Positions 12,884 through 23,914 of a DNA stretch of 64,000 nt are shown here, piece after piece. The stretch spans positions 248,001 through 312,000 of the forward strand of contig WHUX01000019.1 in NCBI GenBank assembly GCA_015179025.1. Reading direction: 5' to 3'. The DNA is from Terfezia claveryi. Its lineage: Eukaryota > Ascomycota > Pezizomycetes > Pezizales > Pezizaceae. Each line of letters begins with the position of its first letter. Position 1 is the stretch's first letter. The notes below the pieces were generated by a model that was not told the DNA's origin, ran no database searches, and saw nothing but the letters and a program-made list of their open reading frames with translations. Both the position numbers and the translations under genes were made by a program.

Positions 12884-13577
12884 TTATTTACCAGGCTCTA
12901 AATCTGCTGCAAGTAGCTGTATGCCAATTGTAAATCCTGCGACTGGTTGTTGGTTAGCGTTCTCATATATAATTGTATACGTCGACAAAAACAAGTCTGA
13001 ACCCCATTTCCACTGTAGCTGCGGGGCAGCCTTGCCGTTAGAACCAAAGGAAATCGCATTTGAAACTCGGAGATCATTGTCAGGTGACTTGGGCGCCGTA
13101 TAGTTCATAGTCTGGTTAATCTTGCTTACAACGGGAGTCTCGCTATCGATGTCCATGAGCGCTGGGCCGTATGAGGTATTGCACATTTGAATCGTTGATC
13201 TATCTACCCATCAGGTTAATACTTCATTAGATCTGTCCATGTCCAGCCAGCTGGCATGATCAGTTTGGGTGAAAATGTTTCACCGAAGACCGTGGTACGG
13301 GAAAGGTTGCGACAGATATCAATGTTGGAAGCCACTGTTGCCTTCCCTCATATTCCAAGTCTGGTTGTCATATTTCATCTGATTCACCATCAGCAGATGC
13401 TAGTTATTCCAGTTTTCGATCGCCATACCTGTGTTCAGGCTAACTTCCTTTCTGTTATCATGGCCATAGAACCCTAGGGGGGTACTACAGGAGATCACTA
13501 ACCTGCCTTGCTGTATTCCCACAATTTCATGAAGAGAAATGCAACTAAGAGCTAATAGTAATTTCAAAATTTCCATT
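12884..13577 (-). pseudogene. Possible secreted protein gene or pseudogene
   Basis: I do not recognise this product. A minus-strand start at 13,577 opens with a signal-peptide-like segment (MEILKLLLALSCISLHEIVG). A downstream frame (about 13,186 to 12,884) encodes about 100 residues of normal composition that include NQT and NTS glycosylation sequons and end in a clean stop. Between them, coding-like pieces appear in different frames, so introns or decay must separate them, and I could not find a splice set that keeps the frame. The composition suggests a secreted beta-rich protein, but no family motif is visible. It could be a real multi-exon gene, a decayed one, or chance. Confidence 0.3.
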
Positions 13578-14583
13578 GGAGATTCTGCGACCACGATTGT
13601 GGGGACGAGTATGCCATTACTCTTATCGGATTTTCCGCTAGAGCTCCAGTTGCTGTGAAGACTTTGATCAACAATTTCATATTTGGCCCAGGAAGCGTCA
13701 GGCCATCAGTTGAGTCTTAACACCCACCTTGACTCAACTCCCGCAGCGGAGAAGGCTAGGACCTCAACTCTTGTTGTTGGCCATAAGCCCCGGCTCTCAT
13801 AGTCTGGGGATTATGATTTCGAGCTGCAACTTGCCGTCGGGGAGCTGCATCCGTCTGCCTGCCTATAGCTCTACGTAACTCCATGCAGCTGATTTAGACT
13901 TTCTGCAATCGGAGACGGGTGGAAGAAATGATGCCCTGTCTCAGATACGTAATGTTGGTTCTGGCTGCTTCCTCTTTGATGTATTACTCTGAACCTGCCT
14001 TAGCACTTTTGGGTTAGTTTTGTTTTTGGGGAAATATGAGACTTAGTGAATCACAGTCGGGATTTTTGAGTGGACGATTTACAGATGTCCACTCATTTTC
14101 CATATGTGTTCATCTCCGAGAAGAATAATGATTCATCGTCCTGAAGCTTCTTTACCTATTTTCCCAAAATTCTCGATACGTATTATCTGGTTATCAACTT
14201 GGATATTGCCCAATCGGTAAGCTTATGAAATGAAACATGTGATCGTCATCTGACATTGACTCTTGATTAGACTTATGTACATGTAGTCAAACTCGTCGGC
14301 TTGTGCCAATCAGACTACTTACATATAACGTTCTTTATATTACTTCTGGTTTACTGCATATGATTAAAGCAAGATCTATATGATATATCTTTGCTGAAGC
14401 AGAAGGTTATTCTCTCTATGAGAGGTTCTGCCAACCAGACTAAAGGTTGTTATTAACTTGACAAACTGTACTGGCAGTAACTGACTGATTTAAACCTGAG
14501 TTCTTTGGAGACATGTTGAGTATGGTCATGTTCTCGTGACTGCTACATATGACCTTGCCAAGCCCCAAGCTAAGACTTGCTAC
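13578..14583. other. Gene-free flank left of the copia element
   Basis: No gene is seen. Before the copia insertion, the right part of this stretch must have been the immediate upstream region of the nicotinamide riboside kinase gene now at 20,091, because the 5-bp target duplication joins position 14,583 to 20,080. It contains one micro-insertion at 14,428. Confidence 0.6.
14428..14443 (+). mobile_element. Micro-insertion, 16 bp, short direct repeats
   Basis: CTGCCAACCAGACTAA is bracketed by AGGTT at 14,423-14,427 and 14,444-14,448. The core is a perfect match to the family; the flanks are only 5 bp, consistent with a decayed longer duplication. Confidence 0.6.
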
Positions 14584-15011
14584 TGTTGGAATGACCTTGT
14601 AGGAGTAGCAACACTAGCGAGCGGATAAGATAGCTAATGATCAACGAAGAGTCACTTCACTAGTATGAGAACGTATGAGCTGTACGAGAACGTATGAGTT
14701 GCTTATCACTTAACCTCTAAAGAAGAGGCAGTCAGGCCAGCTCTATATACACTTAAGGGATAATGCTAAAGGAGTATTGCTGGAAAGCAGGAAATGCTAG
14801 AGATACGTGAGTGAGTGTCGCAATAACATGAGTGACCGACATGACATCGGTGGCAGACATGACATATGTTAATGAATGTCATTGTATGACCTGAGTAGCC
14901 GCAATGACATGAGTGGCAGACATGACATATGTTAATGAATGTCATTGTATGACCTGAGTAGCCGCAATGACATGAGTGGCCGACATATGTGAACTCACGT
15001 GCTTTTCAACA
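14584..15011 (-). repeat. Left LTR (3' LTR of the element)
   Basis: It is identical to the right LTR except at 14,661 (T versus C) and 14,799 (A versus G). It contains an internal tandem duplication of about 63 bp (roughly 14,860-14,985), present in both LTRs and therefore older than this insertion. Confidence 0.97.
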
Positions 15012-15111
15012 CCCCTCCTCAGCAGATACTGCTGAATAGCAAGACGAACATGATTAGTCTCGTTAAAAACCTCAAAACCCAGTAGGAAAAAGCAGGTGAA
15101 AAGAGTGCTAA

Positions 15112-18100
15112 TCAAGATGTTCGCATTATTTGTTCCCTTAGAGTAAGAAAATGAGGCCGTGGCAGCGGCTTTGTGCAGATATCAGCTAAGTTGCTGTTAC
15201 CTGGTATCCATAAGACGTTGATTTTGCCAGTTTCCACAAGATCTCTGATGTAGTGGTAGGCAACGTCTATATGTTTGCTTTTGTCACTGATACGGGGATT
15301 GTCTGTAAGATCAATAGTCCCGTTATTGTCAGCATTTAAAGCAGAAGGAATCACAACATGGAGTTCTTTCAGTGTATTCTGCAACCAAATTAGCTGTTTG
15401 GAAGAGGTAGAAAGAGCGATGTATTCAGCCTCGACCGTAGAGGTTGAAACACAACGTTGCTTTACCGATCTCCAACAGATTGTATTGCCAGCAATCTGAA
15501 ATATGTTTCCCGTGGTGGATTTCCTGTCATTTCTATCACCAGCAAAGTCTGAGTCAGAATAGCCGATAAATTCACAGTAATGGGTTTCCTGTAGGTGAGT
15601 GTCAGATTTCTCGTTCCCTTAAGGTAACGAAGGGTCTGTTTTAACACCCCCATATGGATCTTGTGGGCTCTGACGAGAACTAAGAGAGAGAAGAAACGGT
15701 GAAGGCAAGATCAGGCCTGGTACCAATCACTAGGTACATAAGAGAGCCAATTATCTGCCTATAGTTAGAGGAATCAGCAAGGTCGTCTCCCTCACGGGCC
15801 TTTAGCAAATTCTTCAATCTGCTGGGATCCATGGGAAGAGAGACCGGGTTGCAATCCTGCAGTCCAAATTTTAGAGCAATTAGTCAATATATGCTTGCTG
15901 TGAGAGGGTAACACAGTCAATATGCCATTCGATCTGGATGCCCAGTAGCCAGCTTAGAGGACCGAGATCGCTGAGATTGAACTCCTCCTTAAGGGAATTT
16001 TTCAATTTTTCCCTTTCTAAGCTGTTGGGACCCGCAAGAGTGATATCGTCCACATATATGGTGATAATCACTTGTAGTTTGACATGTATTAGTATACATG
16101 GATCAAAGTTTGCTGTCACGTATCCAAGTGGTAAAAGGAAGCCGGTCAACCTCTGATACCATTGTCTCGGTGACTGCTTAAGGCCGTATATTGACCTGTG
16201 AAGACGTGCACATTGCCCTGGTTGTTCGTTAGCAGAAGGTCTTAGTTCTGCAAACCCAGGAGGAAGCTTCATATAGATTTCCTCGTTTAGAGAACCATAT
16301 AGAAAAGCTCCTTTAATATCAAGCTGATCAGGTTGCGGCCAGCTAAGAGAAACTGATAGAGCAATCAGTAATCTCAATGAATCATACCTCACAACAAGAG
16401 AGAAGATCTCGTCAAAATCCGTCCCCGGTTGCTGAGAAAACCCTTGAGCAACAAGCCTTGCTTTGTAGCGGCTTATGTTGCCTGCTGAATCCCTCTTAAT
16501 CTTGTAGACCCATTTGCAGCCTACGATATTGTGCCTTGGAGGAGGTAGGGGCACAACCGTCCAAACAGACTGATCCGTCAGAGTTTCAAGCTCTTCCTGC
16601 ATGGCCTTATACCATCGTGGAGAGTCTGCGCACTCGGTTGCTTGCTTGAACGTCCTAGGTTCAGTCTCATTAACCGCAAGAGCGGTTGCAAGCAATGTAT
16701 GCACATTAGTGGATTCAGTGGATTTGGTGGATTCAGTGGATTTGGTGGATTCAGTGGATTTGGTAGGCTCGAGTTGAGGTAATTTAGCTGATGTTTGCTC
16801 AGCTCGATTAGCTGGAAATTGCTCAGCTTGACTCGCTGGTATGTGCTCTAATTGCTCAGCTCGACTCGCTGGTATATGCTCAGCTCGATTCGCTGGTATG
16901 TGCTCTAATTGCTCAGCTCGACTCGCTGGTATATGCTCAGCTCGATTCGCTGGTATGTGCTCAGCGAATGTGCAGTTGGATGCCTTAACGGTAAATATAT
17001 GCTTATTAGCTAGCTGGACCCTATAAATGGACGGGGATTCTGTATAACCAACGAATATTGCTGTTTCAGCCCTTGGCTGGAGCTTGCTTCCAGGAAGCCT
17101 GCGTTCTACAGGTATATGGATGTAGCAGATGCTGCCAAAGGGCTTGAGGTGAGCAATAGAAGGTTGTACATTATGCAGCATCTCAAAGGGGGTTTTTCTC
17201 TGAGGAAGCTGAGAATGGGGTAAGCGATTACGGATGTAGACGGCGGCTAGACATGCTTCTGCCCAAAGGCGCGGGTCTGCAGAGCTGCCAGCTTCTGCAG
17301 AGATACCGTTAGCTGGGTTTAGGTCAATTAGCATGCTGCGGACCATTGTCTGTATTGTCCTATTATAGCGCTCTGGGACCCCATTTGACTGATGGGAATA
17401 TGGAGGTGTATAGATATGCTGAATCCCCTTAATTCTTAGATATTTGTCAGCTTCTATATACTCTCCACCATTGTCAGTAATCATGCTTAAGACAGTGGTA
17501 TTATACTGCCTTTCCATGAGGGTAATATATTCCTGAATGATCTGTTGAGCATCCGGAGATTTGTTCTTTAAGAAGTATATCCAACCCATCCTGGTAAAAT
17601 CATCAATAAAAGTAATGTAATATTGTGAGTTTCCGTAGGAAGGTATAGATTGCTTTCCACTCAGATCGCTGTATATCAGCTGGAAAGGGCGAGTGGATCT
17701 GCCTTGAGTAAGGCTCTGTGGGACTGCGTTCACGGATTTAGCCATAATACAAGATCTGCAGAAGAATTCAGCAGGCATAGGGGGTAGGAGCGATCCGTCC
17801 ATATATGCCTTGTGAGTCATTTTGCTCGAATGAGCTAGAGATCTGTGCCAAAAATCATAAGAATGTATTGCCTGCGTTTTGGGCTTTTTGGCTTGTTTAG
17901 TGGCTTCCGTTGCAGTTTCGAGGGCTCTTTTGGAGGAGGTTCCGGAGGCCTGATTAGAGGCAAGCAACGAGCTGTTTGTATGTTCGATAATAAAGGGGAG
18001 ATTGCCTTTGAATTCGGCCATAAATACAGGTTGCTCGGTTTCTTCCTCAGAAGTAATAGTAGAATTGCCTGAAAACATAGAATTGTCGGAAGACACAGAA

Positions 18101-19521
18101 TTGGCAGAACAACAAGCAGAACGTAACACAACAATCTTATTGCCATACGCTTTCATCATAAATCCCTTATTCCTTAATACATTCCATGAAACAAGCGAAT
18201 GACCTAGTAAAGGAACGTAAAGCATGGCAGTAAGACGAACGATTCTGTGAACATTATTTGGAAGAAGGCAATTCAGTAAGACTGAGCCAATTCCTTCCAC
18301 AGAGAGAGAGTTATTCCCTCCGACATTCACAGTTCCAGAACTCTGCTGTAAGTGCTCAAATCGTCCTATATCAGAGGTCATATGAGCTGTTGCACATGTA
18401 TCAAGCTTCCAGGAGTATGAATTTGTACTGACATGAGCGAGATCAACGTCCATGGCATCAGTAACAAGAGCGGTTGTAATAAGACCTTGGTTAGGTTGCT
18501 GGTTGTTGCCAGCATTGTCCTTGTTTGCCTTATCCTGCTTGCGAGCTTGATCTCGCTTGAGTTTTCGGCATTCTTGCCAGTTATGGCCGTTGGAGATTCC
18601 TTCATGTTTCTTGCAGTAAGTGCAGGTCTTCTCACTATTCTGCTCTTTTGTGCCCGAAGGGCGTTTTCGGTCTTTCTTAGGACCACGAGCCTGAGTTAAC
18701 AGAGCTGCGTTAGGTGGGTTAACTGAGAGATCCAATTGATTATTGGATGCGAGTCCCAGAAAATGATGTCTGACTTCTGTATATGTCAGATTAGCTTTGG
18801 TAGTCAAATTATCCACCGGATTGGGATACTCATGGCTTAAAGCCGCCAATAAGAAATCCCGCTTTACCTTATCTGCTTCTAGGAATTTTCTGAGCATTTG
18901 CCTATACTCATCAGGACCGGTTGCCATTTGATAGACCCTGTTCCATTGACTGTCAAATTTATCTAAAAATTCTGATATAGGCTTGCCTTTTTCAAGTTTC
19001 CCAGAGAAAAGAACACCGAGGCAAGCGACTTAGTGAACAAATGAAAAAGCAGTGTCTTTAAAACAAGTCTCTCTTAAGTACTTCCAAATATCATGAGGTG
19101 ATCTGTATTTAGACACCTTATTCAGAAAAGGGTTGCTAATAACTCGAATAAGGATTAGCATTGCCTGTTTTGAAAGAGACAAGAACCCCTCCTGTTCAAC
19201 TGAAGATGCATTTGGATCGGGATGAACACCATCAACAACGATATCCAATACATTTATGGTATAAAAAACCATGGTCATCTGTGCTGCCCAGTTCTCATAG
19301 TTCTTAAACCCCTCGAGAGGCTCAATACCATTGAGCTTAACTTCAGGGTGAAAGTCTTTTGAGAGAGCAAAAGACCTAGAACTTACAGCTGAAGGAAAGG
19401 GAGACATGATAGGAGGAAGAGAGATTGTGGTAGGAGTCGTTGCAGGGGCCGAAGTCGTTGCGAGTGCAACCCGATTTTGAGAGCTGCCAGCAACAATCGT
19501 TGCGGGTGATGTTTCTTCCAT
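15112..19521 (-). pseudogene. Copia gag-pol, broken by four frameshifts
   Basis: The frame opens at 19,521 (MEETSPATIV...) with a Gag capsid region of 163 codons ending near 19,030, where a one-base shift is needed to continue. The main frame (18,927-15,880) then holds a CCHC zinc knuckle (C102, C105, H115, C120 counted from 18,927), a protease with DTCATAHM in place of the usual D-S/T-G, an integrase with an HHCC finger and the D, D, E motifs YSDLSG, TDNGGEY and NGVPERYN, and an RT with the YVDD box. Between integrase and RT lie two tandem peptide repeats. RNase H follows in other frames, with shifts near 15,885, 15,682 and 15,580, and the last frame ends at 15,112. There is no long deletion; the damage is all single-base. 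Whether it is real decay or sequencing error cannot be told here. Confidence 0.9.
16690..16965 (-). repeat. Minisatellites inside copia pol
   Basis: 16,700-16,765 repeats an 18-bp unit encoding Ser-Thr-Glu-Ser-Thr-Lys. 16,800-16,965 repeats a unit of about 30-66 bp encoding variants of EHIPA(N/S)RAEQL. Both sit in the linker between integrase and reverse transcriptase, where length change is tolerated, and the unit lengths keep the frame. Confidence 0.85.
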
Positions 19522-19651
19522 GTTAAAGAAGATCGTTATAAAGTTCTCGTAGAGAGGAGTTCGTTATGGAGATAGAGGAGTTGTGGATGGAGTTCTCGTG
19601 TAGAGGAGTTGTGGTGAATACTATCTTGCACGTGCGCCGGGGGTCATAACC

Positions 19652-20079
19652 TGTTGGAATGACCTTGTAGGAGTAGCAACACTAGCGAGCGGATAAGATA
19701 GCTAATGATCAACGAAGAGTCACTTCACCAGTATGAGAACGTATGAGCTGTACGAGAACGTATGAGTTGCTTATCACTTAACCTCTAAAGAAGAGGCAGT
19801 CAGGCCAGCTCTATATACACTTAAGGGATAATGCTAAAGGAGTATTGCTGGAAAGCAGGAAATGCTGGAGATACGTGAGTGAGTGTCGCAATAACATGAG
19901 TGACCGACATGACATCGGTGGCAGACATGACATATGTTAATGAATGTCATTGTATGACCTGAGTAGCCGCAATGACATGAGTGGCAGACATGACATATGT
20001 TAATGAATGTCATTGTATGACCTGAGTAGCCGCAATGACATGAGTGGCCGACATATGTGAACTCACGTGCTTTTCAACA
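19652..20079 (-). repeat. Right LTR (5' LTR of the element)
   Basis: It carries the element's presumed promoter, directed leftward into gag. Its outer end is 11 bp from the ATG of the plus-strand nicotinamide riboside kinase gene, so that gene and the element are now arranged divergently around the LTR. Confidence 0.97.
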
Positions 20080-20090
20080 GCTACCACTCA

Positions 20091-21023
20091 ATGCCAACCT
20101 ACGTCATCTCCATCTCCGGCCCCACCGCCTCGGGCAAAACCACCCTCTCCCGACTCCTCCTCCGCATCTTCGATGGCCTAACATTCACTCCTCGTACCCA
20201 TACTACTGGCACCCCCATATCCATCTCCACCACCATCCTCCACCAAGACGACTTTTACTTCCCAGAAACCAAAATTCCAATCAGGCGTATTCCCAAAGAA
20301 GATACACCTGGTGAATATGAAGAACAGAGGGACTGGGATTGCCCAGAGGCAATTGACTTTGACAAGCTGAAATGCTGTCTGAAAAAGTTTCGGGATGAGG
20401 GGTGTGTGGGGCCGGAAGACCATGCGAGGATTTTGGATGAATTGGGAATTAAAGCTATTGAGGCGGAAAATTCGGTTGGGCCAGAAAGAGTTTCACAGGG
20501 AGAGGTGAATGAAATTAGGGGGAGGATATTAGATGAGTTAGAGAATTTAAAAGAACTTGGAAATAGTGCACAAAGGATCCATATTCTTATACTTGAAGGA
20601 TTCCTCCTCTATTTCAACGAAACACCACATACTGAAGAACTCTCCCCACTGCTCTCCCTCCTCGACGCTCGCCTCCTCCTACATACTACCCTCGCCCACG
20701 CGGTTTCCCGCAGAAAGATCCGGATGACGTATGTTACCGTCGAGGGTTTCTTCGAGGACCCACCAGGGTACATTGAGAATGTGGTGTGGCCGAATTACGT
20801 GAAATACCATCGCCATCTATTTGTGGATGGAGATGTGGAGAAGGGGGAGCTGTCTGATTGGGCGCAAATAGTGGCTGGGATAAAGAGGCAGGAGAGGAAG
20901 GGGATGGAGATGAGGGAGCTGGTGGAGTGGGGGCTAGGGTTATCGTGCAGGCTTTATGCCAGGCACAGAGTGGATGATATTTGGGTTCTGGGTTTGGGGG
21001 TTTGGTTGGTGTTTGGAATTTAG
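20091..21023 (+). CDS. nrk1: Nicotinamide riboside kinase (Nrk1 family)
   Basis: It phosphorylates nicotinamide riboside to NMN in NAD salvage, in the cytosol. A single exon encodes 310 aa. Visible motifs are the P-loop GPTASGKT (10-17), HQDDFYFPE (51-59) and WDCPEAIDF (82-90), typical of Nrk1, then a strand with ILEGFLLY, a lid with SRRKIR, and the C-terminal VDGDVE segment. Yeast Nrk1 is about 240 aa; the extra length is a charged insertion around residues 95-165 with two similar RILDEL pieces, plus a longer C-terminus. The ATG at 20,091 is right before the conserved first strand and is the natural start. The copia element ends 11 bp upstream, so the native promoter and most of the 5' UTR have been displaced 5.5 kb. 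Uridine kinase is the main alternative, but the DDFYFPE and WDCPEA boxes favour Nrk. Confidence 0.9.
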   Translation: MPTYVISISGPTASGKTTLSRLLLRIFDGLTFTPRTHTTGTPISISTTILHQDDFYFPETKIPIRRIPKEDTPGEYEEQRDWDCPEAIDFDKLKCCLKKFRDEGCVGPEDHARILDELGIKAIEAENSVGPERVSQGEVNEIRGRILDELENLKELGNSAQRIHILILEGFLLYFNETPHTEELSPLLSLLDARLLLHTTLAHAVSRRKIRMTYVTVEGFFEDPPGYIENVVWPNYVKYHRHLFVDGDVEKGELSDWAQIVAGIKRQERKGMEMRELVEWGLGLSCRLYARHRVDDIWVLGLGVWLVFGI

Positions 21024-21521
21024 GCTGTGAATTACCCTGATATCATCAGCTTGTTAGTGGCCAATACAAATGTTAGAAGCAATTCACGGGGTTTACCTCC
21101 AGACTATACTTACACTATCAACCAAATGTCGCCCACCATTGCAATCTTTTAGCTCGGAAACAAGCAGATAGGATAGGTGGCAACAAGCACTATCTACGAT
21201 TATTATTGTCGAATGCTCTACACTGGGTTCTACACTCGTTTTTTTGTACCTGGAAGTCCGGGATGTTGGTGAGGTCACTAAACGAATCCATGCATGCAAA
21301 GCTAGAGAGAGGGGCAGAGCCGGTGATAGATCGGAGGAAGTTGAGGAGTGGAGGTAGATCTGGGATAGGGGTCTCAGCATTTAAATAAATCAAAGATTTA
21401 AGCTTTCAAGGTAATACATCATGGGTATGACCACCCCCTCCTCTCCGGCCCCCCAGCTCCCTGTTAGAGCTTTCAAGACTACTAGCACTCCAATCCCTCT
21501 CATCTCACCCTCCCGCGTCCA
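21024..21521. other. Convergent intergenic region between nrk1 and ggct
   Basis: Two genes end towards each other here. I see no further gene; the short frames on both strands have no domain. Confidence 0.6.
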
Positions 21522-22205
21522 TTAAACCTCCGTAGGCACCCAATGCTTTACCTTCGCCTTCATCCCCACACCCTTTCTCTCACCAACATCCTTCTCCTCA
21601 ATCTCACTCTCACTCTTCTCCTTCAACTCTTCCACGCCTACCCCTTTCGGGATCCACTTCCTGATCACCTTCTCCACCCACGTCTCCGGCAACCCCGCAT
21701 CCTCCAATCCGCGATTAATTCTCCCAATATACTCCTCATGGACATTTCCCAGATCTGTCCGCGGGTCAACATACACCAAGCACGGTAACTCCACCCCCTC
21801 ACCCTTCTCATGCATCTCAATATCCATAGTAACCTTCACATACGCCGGAACAGGCTTTATATCCACTCCCTCATATATATCCAATACCGCCATATCGCTC
21901 TTAGTCAGGGTATACACTACTCCATAAGTATCTAGCTCCTCGGCATCTTCTTCCTCGGTTTCGTCGCCTGACGCGATTATATTTGCGTAGCCACGCTTAC
22001 TGATCACCCAGTTGTACCCTCGTAAGACGCCTCTACCGATGTAGCTGTACTGGGAGCATCGGTGGTGCATCTGTTCGAGCCAGAGGTTGGAGCCGTAGGC
22101 GAAGTAATAATACCGGGTTTGGCGGGGTACGGGGTTGGCGTCTCTAGGGACGGTAACGGTGGAGGGATCCCAAGGGGAGGGATAAGGTGGGAGGATGGAT
22201 GGCAT
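21522..22205 (-). CDS. Gamma-glutamylcyclotransferase-like protein
   Basis: Members of this family convert gamma-glutamyl amino acids to 5-oxoproline plus the free amino acid in glutathione breakdown. A single exon encodes 227 aa. The hallmark substrate-loop YFAYGSNL is at 34-41, followed by the conserved M.HRC region and a beta-barrel with TYGVVYTL. The glutamate of YEGV (E112) aligns by position with the catalytic acid of GGCT enzymes. A Lys/Glu-rich tail (about 195-227) is family-atypical and probably disordered. The start is the ATG at 22,205, giving about 30 residues before the core. AIG2-like cyclotransferases share the fold, so the exact substrate is inferred. Confidence 0.88.
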   Translation of the reverse strand: MPSILPPYPSPWDPSTVTVPRDANPVPRQTRYYYFAYGSNLWLEQMHHRCSQYSYIGRGVLRGYNWVISKRGYANIIASGDETEEEDAEELDTYGVVYTLTKSDMAVLDIYEGVDIKPVPAYVKVTMDIEMHEKGEGVELPCLVYVDPRTDLGNVHEEYIGRINRGLEDAGLPETWVEKVIRKWIPKGVGVEELKEKSESEIEEKDVGERKGVGMKAKVKHWVPTEV

Positions 22206-22687
22206 GGTGGGCCGAGGTGAGGTTGGCTTAAATGGTTTGAAATATTGGTGACGTCGTCTACTGTGAGGATCTTATGGTTAGCTAGTCTGGTTGTAGGCTA
22301 AAACTCAGTCTCGGCGCCTACTCTGACTAGCAGCAGGTTTCCAGTCGCCGCTAACGGTTTCAAATAAAATCTCTTTGCTTCGCCTGAACACGTGAGTAAG
22401 AAACCTATTAGGTAAATATACGGAGTCATTTATTATAAATAGATTAGGATCTGCTTTCATATCTCAAGCAGCACGGGTAATAAACAACACAGAAAAGGGA
22501 TATCTACAACGAAAGAATCCAAAGTTTACAACAAAAGCTAGAGAAGAACCAGACATATCCGCTCGGATGTCAAGTAAAGAGGGTAGAACAAAACAAAAGT
22601 ACACCCACCCTATCAGTGTATTAGATCGTGATTTCGTTTCCTTCTCTCGGTTTTACCCCAGCCTAGCACCTCCAACAACGAAGCTCA
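22206..22687. other. Intergenic; degenerate micro-insertion core
   Basis: This is the upstream region of the cyclotransferase and the 3' flank of the TMEM115-like gene. A TAGTCTGGTTG core without clear flanking repeats lies at about 22,275. Nothing else is seen. Confidence 0.5.
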
Positions 22688-23914
22688 TCAGCTGTGGTTA
22701 TCAAACTTAGTTTCACCTAAGCCATTGCTTCCGCTGGAACTGCTCCCCGCATTCACCGTTGTGGGCATAGCTGGCACAGTCGATGTAGCCTTGCTGCTAG
22801 CCGCATGTAGCCTCTGATCCAATGCCTTCAACGCCATTGCTCGTCTCCGCTCCGCTTCTGCCCTTGTACTTCCTCCAATTCCCCTTCCGCCTGGCGGACC
22901 TCCTCCACCACTGATGAATATTGAGCTCAGTCCAACGTCTCCACCAGCTCCATTATGGCGAATATTGCTTGCTGAGATGTCCTCCTCCGAGAAGGGGGTA
23001 CAGATCTTAAGTGTAATCAGGAAGTTGTAGACGACGTCGGAGGCAATGGCGACGGGCCGATGGATTGGGTCCGGGAAGAAATTAGCAAGAGAAAACGTCT
23101 CGGAGGCGTCACCCTTGATCTTAGGGGGCTCGGCAGACCCAAGGTCGATATATGACGCTTTGAAGAAGCGAAGGTATGTCCAGGAACTAAAAAAGCCGAG
23201 GAAAGCAAGGATCATGGAAACATCGGTGCGGAATATTGGCCATGATATGAGGTTAATAAGCAAGAAGAGGGCCGGAAAGTGCTTGATGGGATATCAGTTG
23301 GTATCTTTATAGAATTATCAAATACATGAACCCATACCTTCACTCGGATCTTTACAACGCCCTTGAATATAGTGACGGTATGCTCAGGGACAAGCTGCTT
23401 GAAAGCAACAAGGTATCCTGCCTGAAGAGCTATTCCACCACAGACTGTCACGAATCTATCCTCAGTTACTTTAGCATGCATCAACAACCGTCTTGAAGAG
23501 AGGGCATCCCTACGTAAACCGAGTGCTTCCCGTAAGCACGTACCACAAATTGAACAACGTGAAGGCCACGAAATTGGGCACCACGCTGACCACTAGAAGG
23601 AACTTTCCAAACTCCTTTGATCCCCATGCCCGCTCTAGATATTTCCCCCCATAGAACAGAGTAGACAATGTTATTGCCAACGTGAAGATGTTAGCCTCAA
23701 CCAGTGTGGCGATAGCAAAGACCCATGGGTAGATTATCGATAGCCCTGGGACGATGGTAAGAGATGGAATTGTGTATCCCTGCGGGTGTGTGGCATTGTC
23801 TGGGGTGCTATGGATTAATTGGTTGTATTTAAGTATTCCGTACAGCACAGTGAGGGATATCGACGATAAAAGGCAAGTTCTGGTTAAGGGGGGTATATTA
23901 AACCGCGGAGGCAT
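22688..23914 (-). CDS. TMEM115-like rhomboid-fold Golgi membrane protein
   Basis: TMEM115 (DUF1751) proteins are rhomboid-related multi-pass Golgi proteins without protease residues, linked to retrograde traffic. The N-terminal exon (about 23,540-23,914) has a first membrane segment, then PGLSIIYPWVFAIATLVE, matching the family's P-G...W-T-x-x-T-x-x-F-x-E box. The second exon (about 23,338-23,460) encodes LVAFKQLVPEHTVTIF, the most conserved stretch of the family. The third (22,688-23,281) begins at HFPALF and adds further membrane segments, then a Gly/Ser-rich cytosolic tail. Intron 2 (23,282-23,337) is clear. Intron 1 is not: no GT...AG pair I tried joins the exons well except a weak GTGCTT donor at 23,539 with the acceptor before 23,460. 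The total is about 370 aa. Confidence 0.85.

Larger units (their letters stand above)
14584..20079 (-). mobile_element. Full-length Ty1/copia LTR retrotransposon, 5,496 bp
   Basis: The element is bounded by two 428-bp LTRs that start TGTTG and end CAACA, and by a 5-bp target-site duplication GCTAC (14,579-14,583 and 20,080-20,084). It is transcribed on the minus strand, so its 5' LTR is the right-hand one. Just inside that LTR, the minus-strand sequence GGTTATGACCCC could pair with the anticodon-loop region of initiator tRNA-Met, the priming mode known for many copia elements. A purine tract GAGGAGGGG lies just inside the other LTR (15,012-15,020). Domain order protease-integrase-RT-RNase H defines the copia type. 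The LTRs differ at only two positions, so the insertion is young, yet the coding region has four frame breaks. It should be unable to act autonomously as written. Confidence 0.97.
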
